A stretch of DNA of 64,000 nt from Melittangium boletus DSM 14713 (GTDB lineage Bacteria; Myxococcota; Myxococcia; Myxococcales; Myxococcaceae): assembly GCF_002305855.1 (NCBI RefSeq), contig NZ_CP022163.1, positions 2,356,292-2,420,291 of the forward strand, written 5' to 3'. Within the stretch, counting starts at the first letter, position 1, and every line of letters starts with the position of its first letter. The notes beneath the pieces were generated by a model, which saw only the letters and a list, made by a program, of their open reading frames with translations, made no database searches and was not told the DNA's origin. Positions 53,873-62,282 of the stretch are shown here, in pieces. Position numbers and translations under genes: made by a program.

Positions 53873-55378
53873 ATGTCAACAGCCGCCCCGCCCCAGACCG
53901 TGCTCGCCGCTATCGACGTGGGCACGAACGCCGTCCGCCTGGAGTTGGCCCGGCCCGATGCCGACGGCGCGCTGGAAACCCTCCACCAGGAGCGAGACCC
54001 CATCCGCCCGGGAGAGGGCGTCTTCGCCACCGGCTCGATGCCCGAGGAAACGGCGGACCGGCTCCTGTCCACGTTGCGGCGCTACGCGGCCCTGTGCCGC
54101 AAGCACAAGGCGCGGGTGCGAGCCGTGGCCACCAGCGCCATGCGCGACGCGAGGAACCAGCAGGAGATCGTCCAGCGGGTACGCGACGAAGCGGGGCTCA
54201 ACCTGGAGGTGGTCAGCGGCAAGGAGGAGGCACGCCTCATCTGCCTGGGCGTGTTGCACCGCAAGCCCCCCCATGTCCGCTCCCTCCTGGTGGACATCGG
54301 CGGCGGCTCCACCGAGGTGGCGCTCGCCACGGGGGAAAGGCCGGACGAGCTGTGGAGTCTGGCGCTCGGGTCGGTGCGGATCACCGAGATGTTCGAGGCC
54401 TCCGGCAAGGTGACGCCCAAGCGGTTGCGGCTCATGCGCAGCTACGTGGAGGAGCAGTTGCGCAAGGCCATCCCCGAGCGGCTGCCCAATTCCCCCCGGG
54501 TGGCCCTCGGCTCCTCGGGCACCATCAACGCCGTGGTGGGCTTCGCGGCGAGCGAGGGCACCGCGCACGCGTCCCTGCGCCAGCTCACGAGCGCGGTGGA
54601 CATGCTGTCGGAGATGACGCCCGAGCGGCGGCGCAAGCGCTTCGATCCCCGGCGCGCGGACATCATCGTGGCGGGCGCCACCATCCTCGAACGCGCGGCG
54701 CGGCACCTGGGTGTGGAGAGCATCACCGCCGTCAACCGGGGCCTGCGCGATGGGCTGCTCGTGGACCTGCTCTACCGGCAGGACGAGCACCGCGAGGATC
54801 ACTCGCTGGCGGACGCGGCGGTGGCCATGGGGCGGCGGCTGCTCTTCGACGAGAAGCACGCGCGCCAGGTGGCGAGGTTGGCGCTCACGCTCTTCGACGA
54901 ACTGGCGGCGCTGCACAACCTGCCCCTGTCGTGCCGACCCTACCTGGAGACAGCGGCGCTGCTGCACGACGTGGGCAATGCCGTCAGCTATGAGCGCCAC
55001 CACAAACACACCTACTACCTCATCCACAACAGCGACATCCCGGGGCTCGCGGACCATGAGCGCGAACTGGTGGCCCGCGTGGCGCGCTACCACCAGCGAA
55101 GTCCCCCCGAGCTCCATCACTCGGGCATGCAGGGGCTGAGCGCCGCCGAGGCACGGCTGGTGCGCAAGCTGGCCACGCTGCTCCGGGTGGCCAATGCCCT
55201 GGATGGCGGCCACCATCAGCCCGTGAAGGAACTGCGCGCCACCAACGGCCGCGACACGGTGTCCCTGCACCTCAAGGCCCGTCAACCGGTGGACCTGGAG
55301 TTGTGGATGGTGGAGCGGGAAGTGGCCCTCTTCCGCCGGGTCTTCGGCAAACGGCTGGTGCCGCACCTCGGCCGCTAG
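53873..55378 (+). CDS. Ppx/GppA-family phosphatase with HD domain
   Basis: 501 residues: an actin-like ASKHA fold (AAIDVGTNAVRLEL, VDIGGGSTEVAL, ALGSSGTINAV) of exopolyphosphatase/guanosine pentaphosphatase, then a C-terminal HD-type helical domain (ALLHDVGNAVSYERHHKHTYYLI ... VARYH) from about residue 320. These proteins degrade polyphosphate or pppGpp and so affect the stringent response. Length and order match the long bacterial form. Monocistronic, with ATG at 53873. Confidence 0.93.
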   Translation: MSTAAPPQTVLAAIDVGTNAVRLELARPDADGALETLHQERDPIRPGEGVFATGSMPEETADRLLSTLRRYAALCRKHKARVRAVATSAMRDARNQQEIVQRVRDEAGLNLEVVSGKEEARLICLGVLHRKPPHVRSLLVDIGGGSTEVALATGERPDELWSLALGSVRITEMFEASGKVTPKRLRLMRSYVEEQLRKAIPERLPNSPRVALGSSGTINAVVGFAASEGTAHASLRQLTSAVDMLSEMTPERRRKRFDPRRADIIVAGATILERAARHLGVESITAVNRGLRDGLLVDLLYRQDEHREDHSLADAAVAMGRRLLFDEKHARQVARLALTLFDELAALHNLPLSCRPYLETAALLHDVGNAVSYERHHKHTYYLIHNSDIPGLADHERELVARVARYHQRSPPELHHSGMQGLSAAEARLVRKLATLLRVANALDGGHHQPVKELRATNGRDTVSLHLKARQPVDLELWMVEREVALFRRVFGKRLVPHLGR

Positions 55379-55511
55379 CCACGCCGCTCGCCCTCCATCA
55401 AGGGAGGCAACCCCTTCTGGCCGCGTCCCACCGGCATGCCCACCCCTATGCGGAAGCAGTCCCATGCCCTGGCATGCGCGACCCGGTTTCCCTCAACGCG
55501 GAGGAGCGGCA

Positions 55512-56732
55512 ATGAAGGCGGTCGTCTTTCATGGAATTGGAGATATCCGGCTCGACGAGGTCCCCGAGCCCGTCCTTCAGGACGACACGGATGCCATCGT
55601 CAAACTGACGGCGAGCGCCATCTGCGGCACGGACCTGCACATGGTGCGCGGCACGATGCCGGGAATGAAGCCGGGCACCATCCTCGGCCACGAGGGCGTG
55701 GGCGTCATCGAGGCCCTGGGCAAGGACGTGCGCAACCTGGATATCGGCGACCGGGTCGTCATCTGCTCCACCATCGCGTGCGGGGCGTGCTCGTACTGCC
55801 GCGCGGGCTACTACGCGCAATGTGATGTGGCCAATCCCCACGGCAAACGGGCCGGTACGGCGTTCTTCGGGGGTCCGGCGACGACAGGGCCCTTCCACGG
55901 ATTGCAGGCGGAGAAGGCGCGCGTGCCCTTCGCCCACGTGGGACTGGTGAAGGTTCCCGACGAGGTCGCGGACGAGGAGGCCATCCTCCTGTCGGACATC
56001 TTCCCCACGGGCTACTTCGGGGCGGACCTCGCGGAGATCAAGGCGGGAGACACCGTGGCCGTGTTCGGCTGCGGACCCGTGGGCCAGTTCACCATCCTGA
56101 GCGCCAGACTGATGAACGCCGGGCGCATCTTCGCCATCGACTGTCACGCGGACCGGCTGGAGGCCGCCCGGAAGCAGGGCGCCGAGGTCATCCATTTCGA
56201 GAAGGAGGATCCCGTCGAGACGATCCTCCGGCTGACGGGCGGCATCGGCGTGGATCGGGCCATCGACGCGGTGGGTGTGGACTCCATGCACGCGCACCAC
56301 GGGCCCGCGGGCAGGGCCGCGAACAAGCAGAAGGCCGAGTTCAAGCGCGAGCAGAAGGAAGCCGCGCCCAAGACGAATCCGGATGGGGACAACTGGGTCC
56401 CGGGAGACGCGCCGCTCCAGGCGGTCAACTGGGCGGTGGAGGCCCTGGCCAAGGCGGGCACGCTCTCCATCATCGGCGTGTACCCAGAGCAGATGCAGAC
56501 GTTCCCCATCGGCAAGGCGATGAACAAGAACCTGTCGCTGCGCATGGGCAACTGCCATCACCGCAAGTACATCCCCCTGCTGCTGGAGCTAGTGCGCACG
56601 GGCGCGGTGGAGCCCACGGAGCTGCTGACCCATGTGAAGCCCATCACGAGCGCCATCGAGGCCTACCGCGCCTTCGACACGCGCCAGCCCGGCTGGCTGA
56701 AGGTGGAACTCGAGCCCCAGCTGCTCACCTGA
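55512..56732 (+). CDS. Zinc-dependent alcohol dehydrogenase (formaldehyde-dehydrogenase-like)
   Basis: 406 residues of the medium-chain dehydrogenase family. Catalytic zinc ligands around Cys38 (ICGTDLH) and His60-Glu61 (GHEGVG); structural zinc cysteines 90, 93, 96 and 104; Rossmann motif GCGPVGQFTIL. A long insertion (about residues 265-315, AGRAANKQKAEFKREQKE) marks the glutathione-independent formaldehyde-dehydrogenase-like subgroup. ATG 55512 has GAGGAG upstream. The substrate cannot be decided from sequence. Confidence 0.92.
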   Translation: MKAVVFHGIGDIRLDEVPEPVLQDDTDAIVKLTASAICGTDLHMVRGTMPGMKPGTILGHEGVGVIEALGKDVRNLDIGDRVVICSTIACGACSYCRAGYYAQCDVANPHGKRAGTAFFGGPATTGPFHGLQAEKARVPFAHVGLVKVPDEVADEEAILLSDIFPTGYFGADLAEIKAGDTVAVFGCGPVGQFTILSARLMNAGRIFAIDCHADRLEAARKQGAEVIHFEKEDPVETILRLTGGIGVDRAIDAVGVDSMHAHHGPAGRAANKQKAEFKREQKEAAPKTNPDGDNWVPGDAPLQAVNWAVEALAKAGTLSIIGVYPEQMQTFPIGKAMNKNLSLRMGNCHHRKYIPLLLELVRTGAVEPTELLTHVKPITSAIEAYRAFDTRQPGWLKVELEPQLLT

Positions 56733-56738
56733 GCCGCC

Positions 56739-57350
56739 CTACCCCGCCGTGCGCCCGTAGTACCAGGCGGTGAGCGCGAGCCGGGGCGCATGCGCGGGCA
56801 GCACCTCGTGCTCGATGCGCTCGCTGAGGAACACCACGAGCGAATCGAGCCTCGGCGCCACATCCACCACGCCCTCCTCGGCATGGAGCCGCAGGAGGCC
56901 ACCGTGGGCGGGCACCCAATCCGGGTTGAGGTAGTAGATGGCGGTGACGCGCCGGTTGGATTGCCCTGGGAAGGCGTCCACATGCCGGGCATAGCGCTCG
57001 CCCCCGCCCGGATAGCAGGCGAGCTGCAAATCGAAGCGCCCGAGTCCCAGATAGGCCTCGGCCGACAGCGCCTCACCCAGCACCGAGAACGCCTCGAACA
57101 GCCGGCCGAGCGCGGGCTCGCCTTCTCCTGGCTCCACCCAGGTGATGAGATCACCCCGCGTGGCGCGATCCAGGGCGTGATCCGCGCCCCGGCGGATGCC
57201 GGCCGGGCGCAACCGCCCCGCGTCCACCCGGGCAAGCGCTTCCGCGTGAATCGCGCGCGCCTCGGCCTGACCGAGGAAGTCCTCGCGGGTGAACCAGCCC
57301 CGCTCCCCGAGTGATTGGATTTCTTCGTTTCGCGGCGACACCCGACGCAT
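56739..57350 (-). CDS. 2-oxoglutarate/Fe(II)-dependent oxygenase (prolyl-4-hydroxylase-like)
   Basis: 203 residues. Iron ligands HVD (His123, Asp125) and His181 (IEHEVLP) with the 2-oxoglutarate arginine in RLALTAWYYG (Arg190), and GERYARHVDAF before the first pair. This pattern belongs to the P4Hc family of protein or peptide hydroxylases. ATG 57350 is the first plausible start after the divergent DUF4230 gene. Confidence 0.86.
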   Translation of the reverse strand: MRRVSPRNEEIQSLGERGWFTREDFLGQAEARAIHAEALARVDAGRLRPAGIRRGADHALDRATRGDLITWVEPGEGEPALGRLFEAFSVLGEALSAEAYLGLGRFDLQLACYPGGGERYARHVDAFPGQSNRRVTAIYYLNPDWVPAHGGLLRLHAEEGVVDVAPRLDSLVVFLSERIEHEVLPAHAPRLALTAWYYGRTAG

Positions 57351-57392
57351 GGCGCGGCGAACCCTACCCCACTCCGGATAGAATGACGGACC

Positions 57393-58013
57393 ATGGTGCG
57401 CCTCCTCCTCCGGGTGTTGCCCGTCCTCCTCGCTCTCGCCATCGGCGCCGTGGGCGCCTTCCTCTGGACACGGCCCACCGCCGAGCCCCTGCCCGAGACC
57501 CCGGCGCTCGTCACCCGCGTGCGCGAGGTGGCCCGGTTGGAGACCCTGACGGTCTCTCTCTACAAGAAGGTGGAGTTCTCCCCGGAGCCCCGGAGCACGG
57601 ACTCGCTCTGGAAGGACGTCATCAACTGGGCGAGCTACAGCCTGAACACCCCCCGCGGCCGCGCCATCGTCTTCGCCGACGTGCACCTGGGCTACGACTT
57701 CGGACGGGTGGACGACACCCGGCTGCGCGTCCAGGGCACCCGGGTGGACGTGGTCCTCCCTCCGCTCGAGGTGAAGGTGGAGCTCAAACCCGGGGACACG
57801 GAGATCATCGGCTCCAACCTGGACAGCGCGCAGACGACGCTCCTGTTGGAGAAGGCCCGCGAGGCCTTCGAGCGCGAGGTGAAGGGCGATGCCCGCCTGA
57901 GGGACCGGGCCCGCGCCTCCGCGGAGAACACGCTGCGCGTGCTGTTCCTCTCGCTGGGCTTCCGCCAGGTGAACGTGGTGGACGTGCTGCCCCCTCGCGC
58001 CACCGCGGGGTGA
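57393..58013 (+). CDS. DUF4230 family membrane-anchored protein
   Basis: 206 residues: one N-terminal transmembrane segment (LLRVLPVLLALAIGAVGAFLW) and a soluble domain with the LETLTVSLYKKVEF, GRAIVFADVHLGYDF and VQGTRVDVVLPPLEV signatures of DUF4230. It faces the periplasm or outside. Function unknown; convergent with the TPR gene. Confidence 0.85.
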   Translation: MVRLLLRVLPVLLALAIGAVGAFLWTRPTAEPLPETPALVTRVREVARLETLTVSLYKKVEFSPEPRSTDSLWKDVINWASYSLNTPRGRAIVFADVHLGYDFGRVDDTRLRVQGTRVDVVLPPLEVKVELKPGDTEIIGSNLDSAQTTLLLEKAREAFEREVKGDARLRDRARASAENTLRVLFLSLGFRQVNVVDVLPPRATAG

Positions 58014-58018
58014 GGGCG

Positions 58019-59272
58019 TCACACCGCTTCGAGCGTGCCGTCTCCGAGCCGGAACAGGCCCGGGATTCCATCCCCCGCGTGGCCCAGCCCGGCGAGTGAC
58101 GCCACCGCGGCCGCGTCCGCCTCGCGGCAGATCAGCGCGAACTCCCGCCAGCCCAGGTGGACACGCCAGGGGCCCTCGCCCACCTCGGCCACGAGCCGCC
58201 GCCGCTGCCCTTCCGTCAGCAGGCGGGAGCCGTCATACCCATCGCCGCCCGCCACCGCCCACAGTCCGGAGCCCTTCGGGACGAGCACCACCCGCCCCTG
58301 CTCCACGCCCACGGGCCGCACGGGCGCGGGAGCGTCCTCCAGGTGGCGCCAGGCCCATGCGTCCACCTGAGCGGGAGACACTCCGGCCGGAGCCAGCGAG
58401 GCCTCGGGCAGGTAGCGCACGAAGGCCTCGTCCTCCAGGACGTAGAAGACCTCCAGTCCTCCGCCCGCGGGGCGGTGGAGCGCCCCCACCGCCTGGTGCA
58501 CGAAGGACGCGGGCCGCAGCACGGGCCGCACCCGGTGCTCCAGCGCCTCCGGCTCGCCAGAGGGAGCCGACAACCCCTGGAGCCGTGCCACGCACTCGCC
58601 CACGGCGGCCGCCAGTTCCCGCCCGCCCTCGCGATAGGCGGCATGGAGCGAATCCACCTCCACCCGGCCCACCTCGCCCGAGGCGAGCTTCACCAACAAG
58701 TGCCGGCCCTGCCGCCGGCACGCCACTCCAGCGCGGTGCAGCGCGGCCAGCAGCGCGGCGGTGAATTCCGGGCGCGACGCGGGGCTCGGCGTGGGCGGTG
58801 GAGGGGCCACCGTCACCGCCTCCAACTCCTCCTTGAGCAATCGCGCCTCGGCGTCGAAGGGGTCGCGCTCCAGCACCTCGGCCACGAGCGCCCGCGCCCG
58901 GGCATGCTCGCCCCGCTGGAGCGCCAGCACCCCGAGCACCTTGAGGGCCTCGGGATCTCCCGGGTTGAGGACGAGCGCCTCGCGCAGCGCGGTCTCCGCC
59001 TCGCCCGTGCGCTCCAGACCGAGCAGGGCCCGCGCGAGCCCCAGACGCACCTGCACCTCCTGGGGAAAGTCGCGACGCAAGGACTCCAGCAACCCCAGGG
59101 CCTCGCGCTCCGCGCCCGCGTTCATCCACGCATGCGCCAGGGCGAGCCGGAGCATGGGCCCGGGCGTGTTCCGGGCGGCCTCGCGCAACCGCTCCAGCTC
59201 GGCCGCCTCCAACGGCTCACCCGCCTCCACCTTGCGACGAATCCGCTCCAGCGCCATGAAATCCACGGCCAC
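58019..59272 (-). CDS. Tetratricopeptide-repeat protein
   Basis: 417 residues. The first 150 residues read as TPR repeats (PGDPEALKVLGVLALQRGEHARARALVAEVLERDP); the rest is a mixed domain that I do not recognise with certainty, containing a DUF1444-like stretch (RQGRHLLVKLASGEVGRVEVDSL). No signal peptide. Probably a protein-interaction module; no partner is suggested by context. Confidence 0.7.
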   Translation of the reverse strand: MAVDFMALERIRRKVEAGEPLEAAELERLREAARNTPGPMLRLALAHAWMNAGAEREALGLLESLRRDFPQEVQVRLGLARALLGLERTGEAETALREALVLNPGDPEALKVLGVLALQRGEHARARALVAEVLERDPFDAEARLLKEELEAVTVAPPPPTPSPASRPEFTAALLAALHRAGVACRRQGRHLLVKLASGEVGRVEVDSLHAAYREGGRELAAAVGECVARLQGLSAPSGEPEALEHRVRPVLRPASFVHQAVGALHRPAGGGLEVFYVLEDEAFVRYLPEASLAPAGVSPAQVDAWAWRHLEDAPAPVRPVGVEQGRVVLVPKGSGLWAVAGGDGYDGSRLLTEGQRRRLVAEVGEGPWRVHLGWREFALICREADAAAVASLAGLGHAGDGIPGLFRLGDGTLEAV

Positions 59273-59319
59273 GCAGTCTACCAGCGGCGAGTCATCCCCA
59301 CCCGCTCAACCGCGCCGCC

Positions 59320-59928
59320 TCAACGCCAGGTAATGTCATACTCGCTGGTCAGCGGACCCGTCTGGAGGCCTTCCACATGGAGCCGGCCGGTGTTCATGCG
59401 CTCGAGCAAGGACACCAGCAGGCCCTCGTGGAACGAGGCCGGCAGGAAGTCTCGAGCCATGACGAAGCGGCAGTGCTGGGGGCCCAGCCACTGGATCGAG
59501 CGCGCACCGGTGAGCGACATCTGATAGGCGGCGGGCAGGTGGTTCATCAGGCGCTTGGCCTCGCCCCGCATCAGCATCAACATGGCGCGGCCCGACTCGG
59601 ACTCCAGGAAGTCCATGCCCACGCAGTTGCCCAACAACCACAGGGCGTGCTCCGCCTCGCCATGGCGCCGAACCAGTGGGGGCACCGCCGTGGACAGCAT
59701 CCGCACCAGCACGCTGGCCGGGTAGTTGAAGAAGTCGAAGAAGCTCGCCTGTCCGCACACGGAGGCGCAACGCGCCACCAGGGACTCATCCCCGAGCGCC
59801 CGGATGGCGCGAAGTCCGCTCTGCAGGAACAGTCCACGGACCATGTCCTCGGAAGTCGTCAACGCCAACCGGGGCGTCCACGACGACTCCTGCTCCCAGG
59901 ACGAATCACGCGAGAACAACTCCAACAT
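59320..59928 (-). CDS. DUF2378 (TIGR02265) family protein, paralogue 1
   Basis: 202 residues. The family pattern VRGLFLQSGLRAIRALG, FFDFFNYPASVLVRML, AKRLMNHLPAAYQMSLTGARSIQWLGP and FHEGLLVSLLE is complete. I know the family only from Myxococcales, and its role is unknown. ATG 59928 follows the stop of paralogue 2 by one base (TGAGATG), so they are one operon. Closest in order to the next paralogue, though the sequences are well diverged. Confidence 0.88.
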   Translation of the reverse strand: MLELFSRDSSWEQESSWTPRLALTTSEDMVRGLFLQSGLRAIRALGDESLVARCASVCGQASFFDFFNYPASVLVRMLSTAVPPLVRRHGEAEHALWLLGNCVGMDFLESESGRAMLMLMRGEAKRLMNHLPAAYQMSLTGARSIQWLGPQHCRFVMARDFLPASFHEGLLVSLLERMNTGRLHVEGLQTGPLTSEYDITWR

Positions 59929-59929
59929 C

Positions 59930-60553
59930 TCACTGCCACCAGAAGTCGCATTCACTATCGAGCCCACCTGTCTGACGGCCACTCACTCGCACCGCACGTC
60001 CCCCCCACAACTCCAGGGAGGTCTGCATCACGCCTTCATGGAAGGGATAGGGCATGAAATCGCGCCTCGACGTGAAGCGTCCACTTTGTGGCCCCATCCA
60101 ACGCACCGCGTACTCGCCGAAGCTCACCGCCGTGCGGTAGGCCATGGGGAGCGTGGATTGAAGCTGCCGAGGGCTGAGGGGCTTGAGGGACAACATCACC
60201 TTGCCCACCCCGAGCCGCAGGAAGCGATGGGCCACGAGCCGGCCCAATTGACGCAATGCCTCCTCGGAGCCCCCGTACGCATCCGCCAGCGCGGGCAGCG
60301 CCGTGGCCACCATCCGGTAGTGCATCCGCACCGGGTAGTTGAAGAAGTCCAGGAAGTAGGGCTCCCCGCTCTCATCCAAACAGTGACGCGCCAACTCCTG
60401 GTGGCCCAGCGAGCGCAACACATCGAGCGTGCCATTGAAGAACATGCCTCGCACGGTGTCCTCCCGCGCGGACAGACAGATGCGCCGCTCGAGTTCGCCC
60501 TCCCATCCGTCTGCCTTTTCCCATCCGGTTCGCGCGCTGAGACCCACGACCAT
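59930..60553 (-). CDS. DUF2378 (TIGR02265) family protein, paralogue 2
   Basis: 207 residues with the same family pattern (VRGMFFNGTLDVLRSLG, FLDFFNYPVRMHYRM, LPMAYRTAVSFGEYAVRWMGP, PYPFHEGVM). First gene of the pair with paralogue 1. An in-frame upstream reading to 60709 would add about 50 non-conserved residues; ATG 60553 is preferred. Confidence 0.88.
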   Translation of the reverse strand: MVVGLSARTGWEKADGWEGELERRICLSAREDTVRGMFFNGTLDVLRSLGHQELARHCLDESGEPYFLDFFNYPVRMHYRMVATALPALADAYGGSEEALRQLGRLVAHRFLRLGVGKVMLSLKPLSPRQLQSTLPMAYRTAVSFGEYAVRWMGPQSGRFTSRRDFMPYPFHEGVMQTSLELWGGRAVRVSGRQTGGLDSECDFWWQ

Positions 60554-60799
60554 GACTGCCCCCTTGGTGGCCACCAGTCCGAACGAGGAAGCCGCGAGCG
60601 TAGGGCATCCCGCACGGACTGTCAGCAGTGCCACGACTCCCCTCATCTCTTTTTCCCAGACCGGAGGACAGACACGCTCCGTCTGTCCATTCACCTTGTG
60701 GGTTTGCACTCCCAGTAGATAGGTCCTACCGGCGCGCTGAAAGCATTCAGTCGTATGGGATTACCCGGATTTCAGCGGAATGGGATTCCCACAATCCTG
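60554..60799. promoter_or_regulatory. Intergenic region upstream of the DUF2378 pair
   Basis: 246 bases. The right part repeats a short element, ATGGGATT (60753-60760 and 60779-60786), in a relatively A+T-rich context. No gene seen. It may hold the promoter of the DUF2378 pair. Confidence 0.35.
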
Positions 60800-61486
60800 T
60801 CACAGCGAGGGAACCAGCCATTGCGCGAGTTCCTCGGGCAGGGCGGTGAAGTCATCGATGACCCAATGGGCACCCGCCTCGCGCAGCATCTCGGCGGAGG
60901 CCAGGGTGGTGACGCCCACCGCGAACATGCCCGCCGCGCGCGCCGCGAGGACACCATTGACGGCGTCCTCGAAGACGACGCACGCGGAGGGCTCGGCGCC
61001 CAGGGCCTGGGCGGCGGCGAGGAAGAGATCCGGAAAGGGCTTGCCCCGCGTCACGTGCTCGGCGCCCACGACCTGGGAGAAGAAGGAGCGCAGGCCCGTC
61101 CCGTCGAGCACGAAGTCCCGGTTCACCCGGGGCGCGGCCGAGGCCACCGCGAGGCCCCTGCCCCCCGCCTTCAAGCGCGTGAGCAGTGCCCGGGCTCCGC
61201 CCAGGGGCGCCAGGTGCGGCTTGAAGAGTTCCCGGTAGTGGCTTTCCTTCTGCTCGGCCAGGCGCGTCAGCTCCTCGGGCGGCAGGCTGCGGCCCAGCAG
61301 CGCCGGGAGGATCTCCTCGTTGCGCTTGCCGGCGAACTCCCGCTCGAAGCGCTCCGCGGGCGTGTCGATGCCCAGGGCCTGGGAGAAGCTGCTCCACGCC
61401 TGGACGTGGAAGCGCATGTTGTCGACGAGGGTGCCATCCAGATCGAAGATGGCGGCGGCCGCGGGGGGACGAAGCGGAGGGGACAT
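60800..61486 (-). CDS. HAD-superfamily phosphatase (beta-phosphoglucomutase-like)
   Basis: 228 residues: motif I FDLDGTLVDN, cap with HVQAW and GKRNEEIL, motif II VASAAP, motif III lysine in TRGKPFPD and motif IV VVFEDAVNG. Matches the beta-phosphoglucomutase/phosphatase subfamily. It begins 13 bases after DUF2378 paralogue 3 on the same strand. Confidence 0.92.
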   Translation of the reverse strand: MSPPLRPPAAAAIFDLDGTLVDNMRFHVQAWSSFSQALGIDTPAERFEREFAGKRNEEILPALLGRSLPPEELTRLAEQKESHYRELFKPHLAPLGGARALLTRLKAGGRGLAVASAAPRVNRDFVLDGTGLRSFFSQVVGAEHVTRGKPFPDLFLAAAQALGAEPSACVVFEDAVNGVLAARAAGMFAVGVTTLASAEMLREAGAHWVIDDFTALPEELAQWLVPSL

Positions 61487-61499
61487 GCCTCCGGCAGTA

Positions 61500-62123
61500 T
61501 CACGACTCCCAGGAGACCTCGTACTCGCTCTCCAGCGTGGAGAGCTGCTGGCCCCGCACCCGCACGTCGCGCGCGTTCGCCTTGTCCAGCACGCCCATCA
61601 ACACCCCCTCGTGGAAGGGATAGGGCATGAATTCGTGGCACATGGTGAGCCGGCAGCGGGTGGGACCCGTCCACACCATGGTGCGCGTGCCAAAGCTCAC
61701 CGAGGCCCGGTAGGTCGAGGGCAGGTGATCCACCAGCCGCTTCACGTCGCCATTGGCCAGCAGCAGCAGCGCCATGCCCGCGGCGGAGGACAGGAAGTTG
61801 TCCGCGGCCCGGTAGCCCAGCGCGCGCAGGGCCTCGTCGAGGCCGCCACAGCGGTCCTCCAGGAGACGGGCCGCGCTGAACAACATCCGCAGGTTGGAGC
61901 TGACGGGGTAGATGAAGAAGTCCACCAGCTTGTCCTCGCCCCCCGCCCGCTGGCAGTCGCGCACGGCCGACTCGTCCCCCAGGCAGCGCACCGCGTCCAA
62001 CGTGGAGCGCAGGAACATGCCGCGCGCGGTGTCCGAGGGCGACGCCATGGCCAGACGTCGCGCCAGATCCTCATCCGAGCCGGGCATGACCGCCCCCACG
62101 TGCCGCTCACCATGCATGTACAT
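61500..62123 (-). CDS. DUF2378 (TIGR02265) family protein, paralogue 3
   Basis: 207 residues, same family (ARGMFLRSTLDAVRCLG, LVDFFIYPVSSNLRML, VDHLPSTYRASVSFG, YPFHEGVLMGVLD). ATG 62123 has GGAGG. It is separated from the other two by the HAD gene, with which it is likely co-transcribed. Confidence 0.88.
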   Translation of the reverse strand: MYMHGERHVGAVMPGSDEDLARRLAMASPSDTARGMFLRSTLDAVRCLGDESAVRDCQRAGGEDKLVDFFIYPVSSNLRMLFSAARLLEDRCGGLDEALRALGYRAADNFLSSAAGMALLLLANGDVKRLVDHLPSTYRASVSFGTRTMVWTGPTRCRLTMCHEFMPYPFHEGVLMGVLDKANARDVRVRGQQLSTLESEYEVSWES

Positions 62124-62282
62124 ACGTCCCTCCTTCTTACCGGAGCGCCATATGTCCTGCACCGTAGCCTTCTGCGTACCTCGTGTCAGCGCGGCGGTGT
62201 CTGTCCATTGCCGGGCAGTCAACCCCACCGGATTTTTACCATCCGGCCGCACCGCAAAACAAACCAGACAGGAAATACCTGC
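62124..62282. promoter_or_regulatory. Intergenic region between paralogue 3 and the sensor kinase
   Basis: 159 bases with an inverted repeat CCGGAT (62228-62233) / ATCCGG (62241-62246) and a shorter CAGG/CCTG hairpin near 62264-62277 followed on the minus strand by TGGTTTGTTTTG, a weak terminator for the sensor kinase. Confidence 0.35.
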
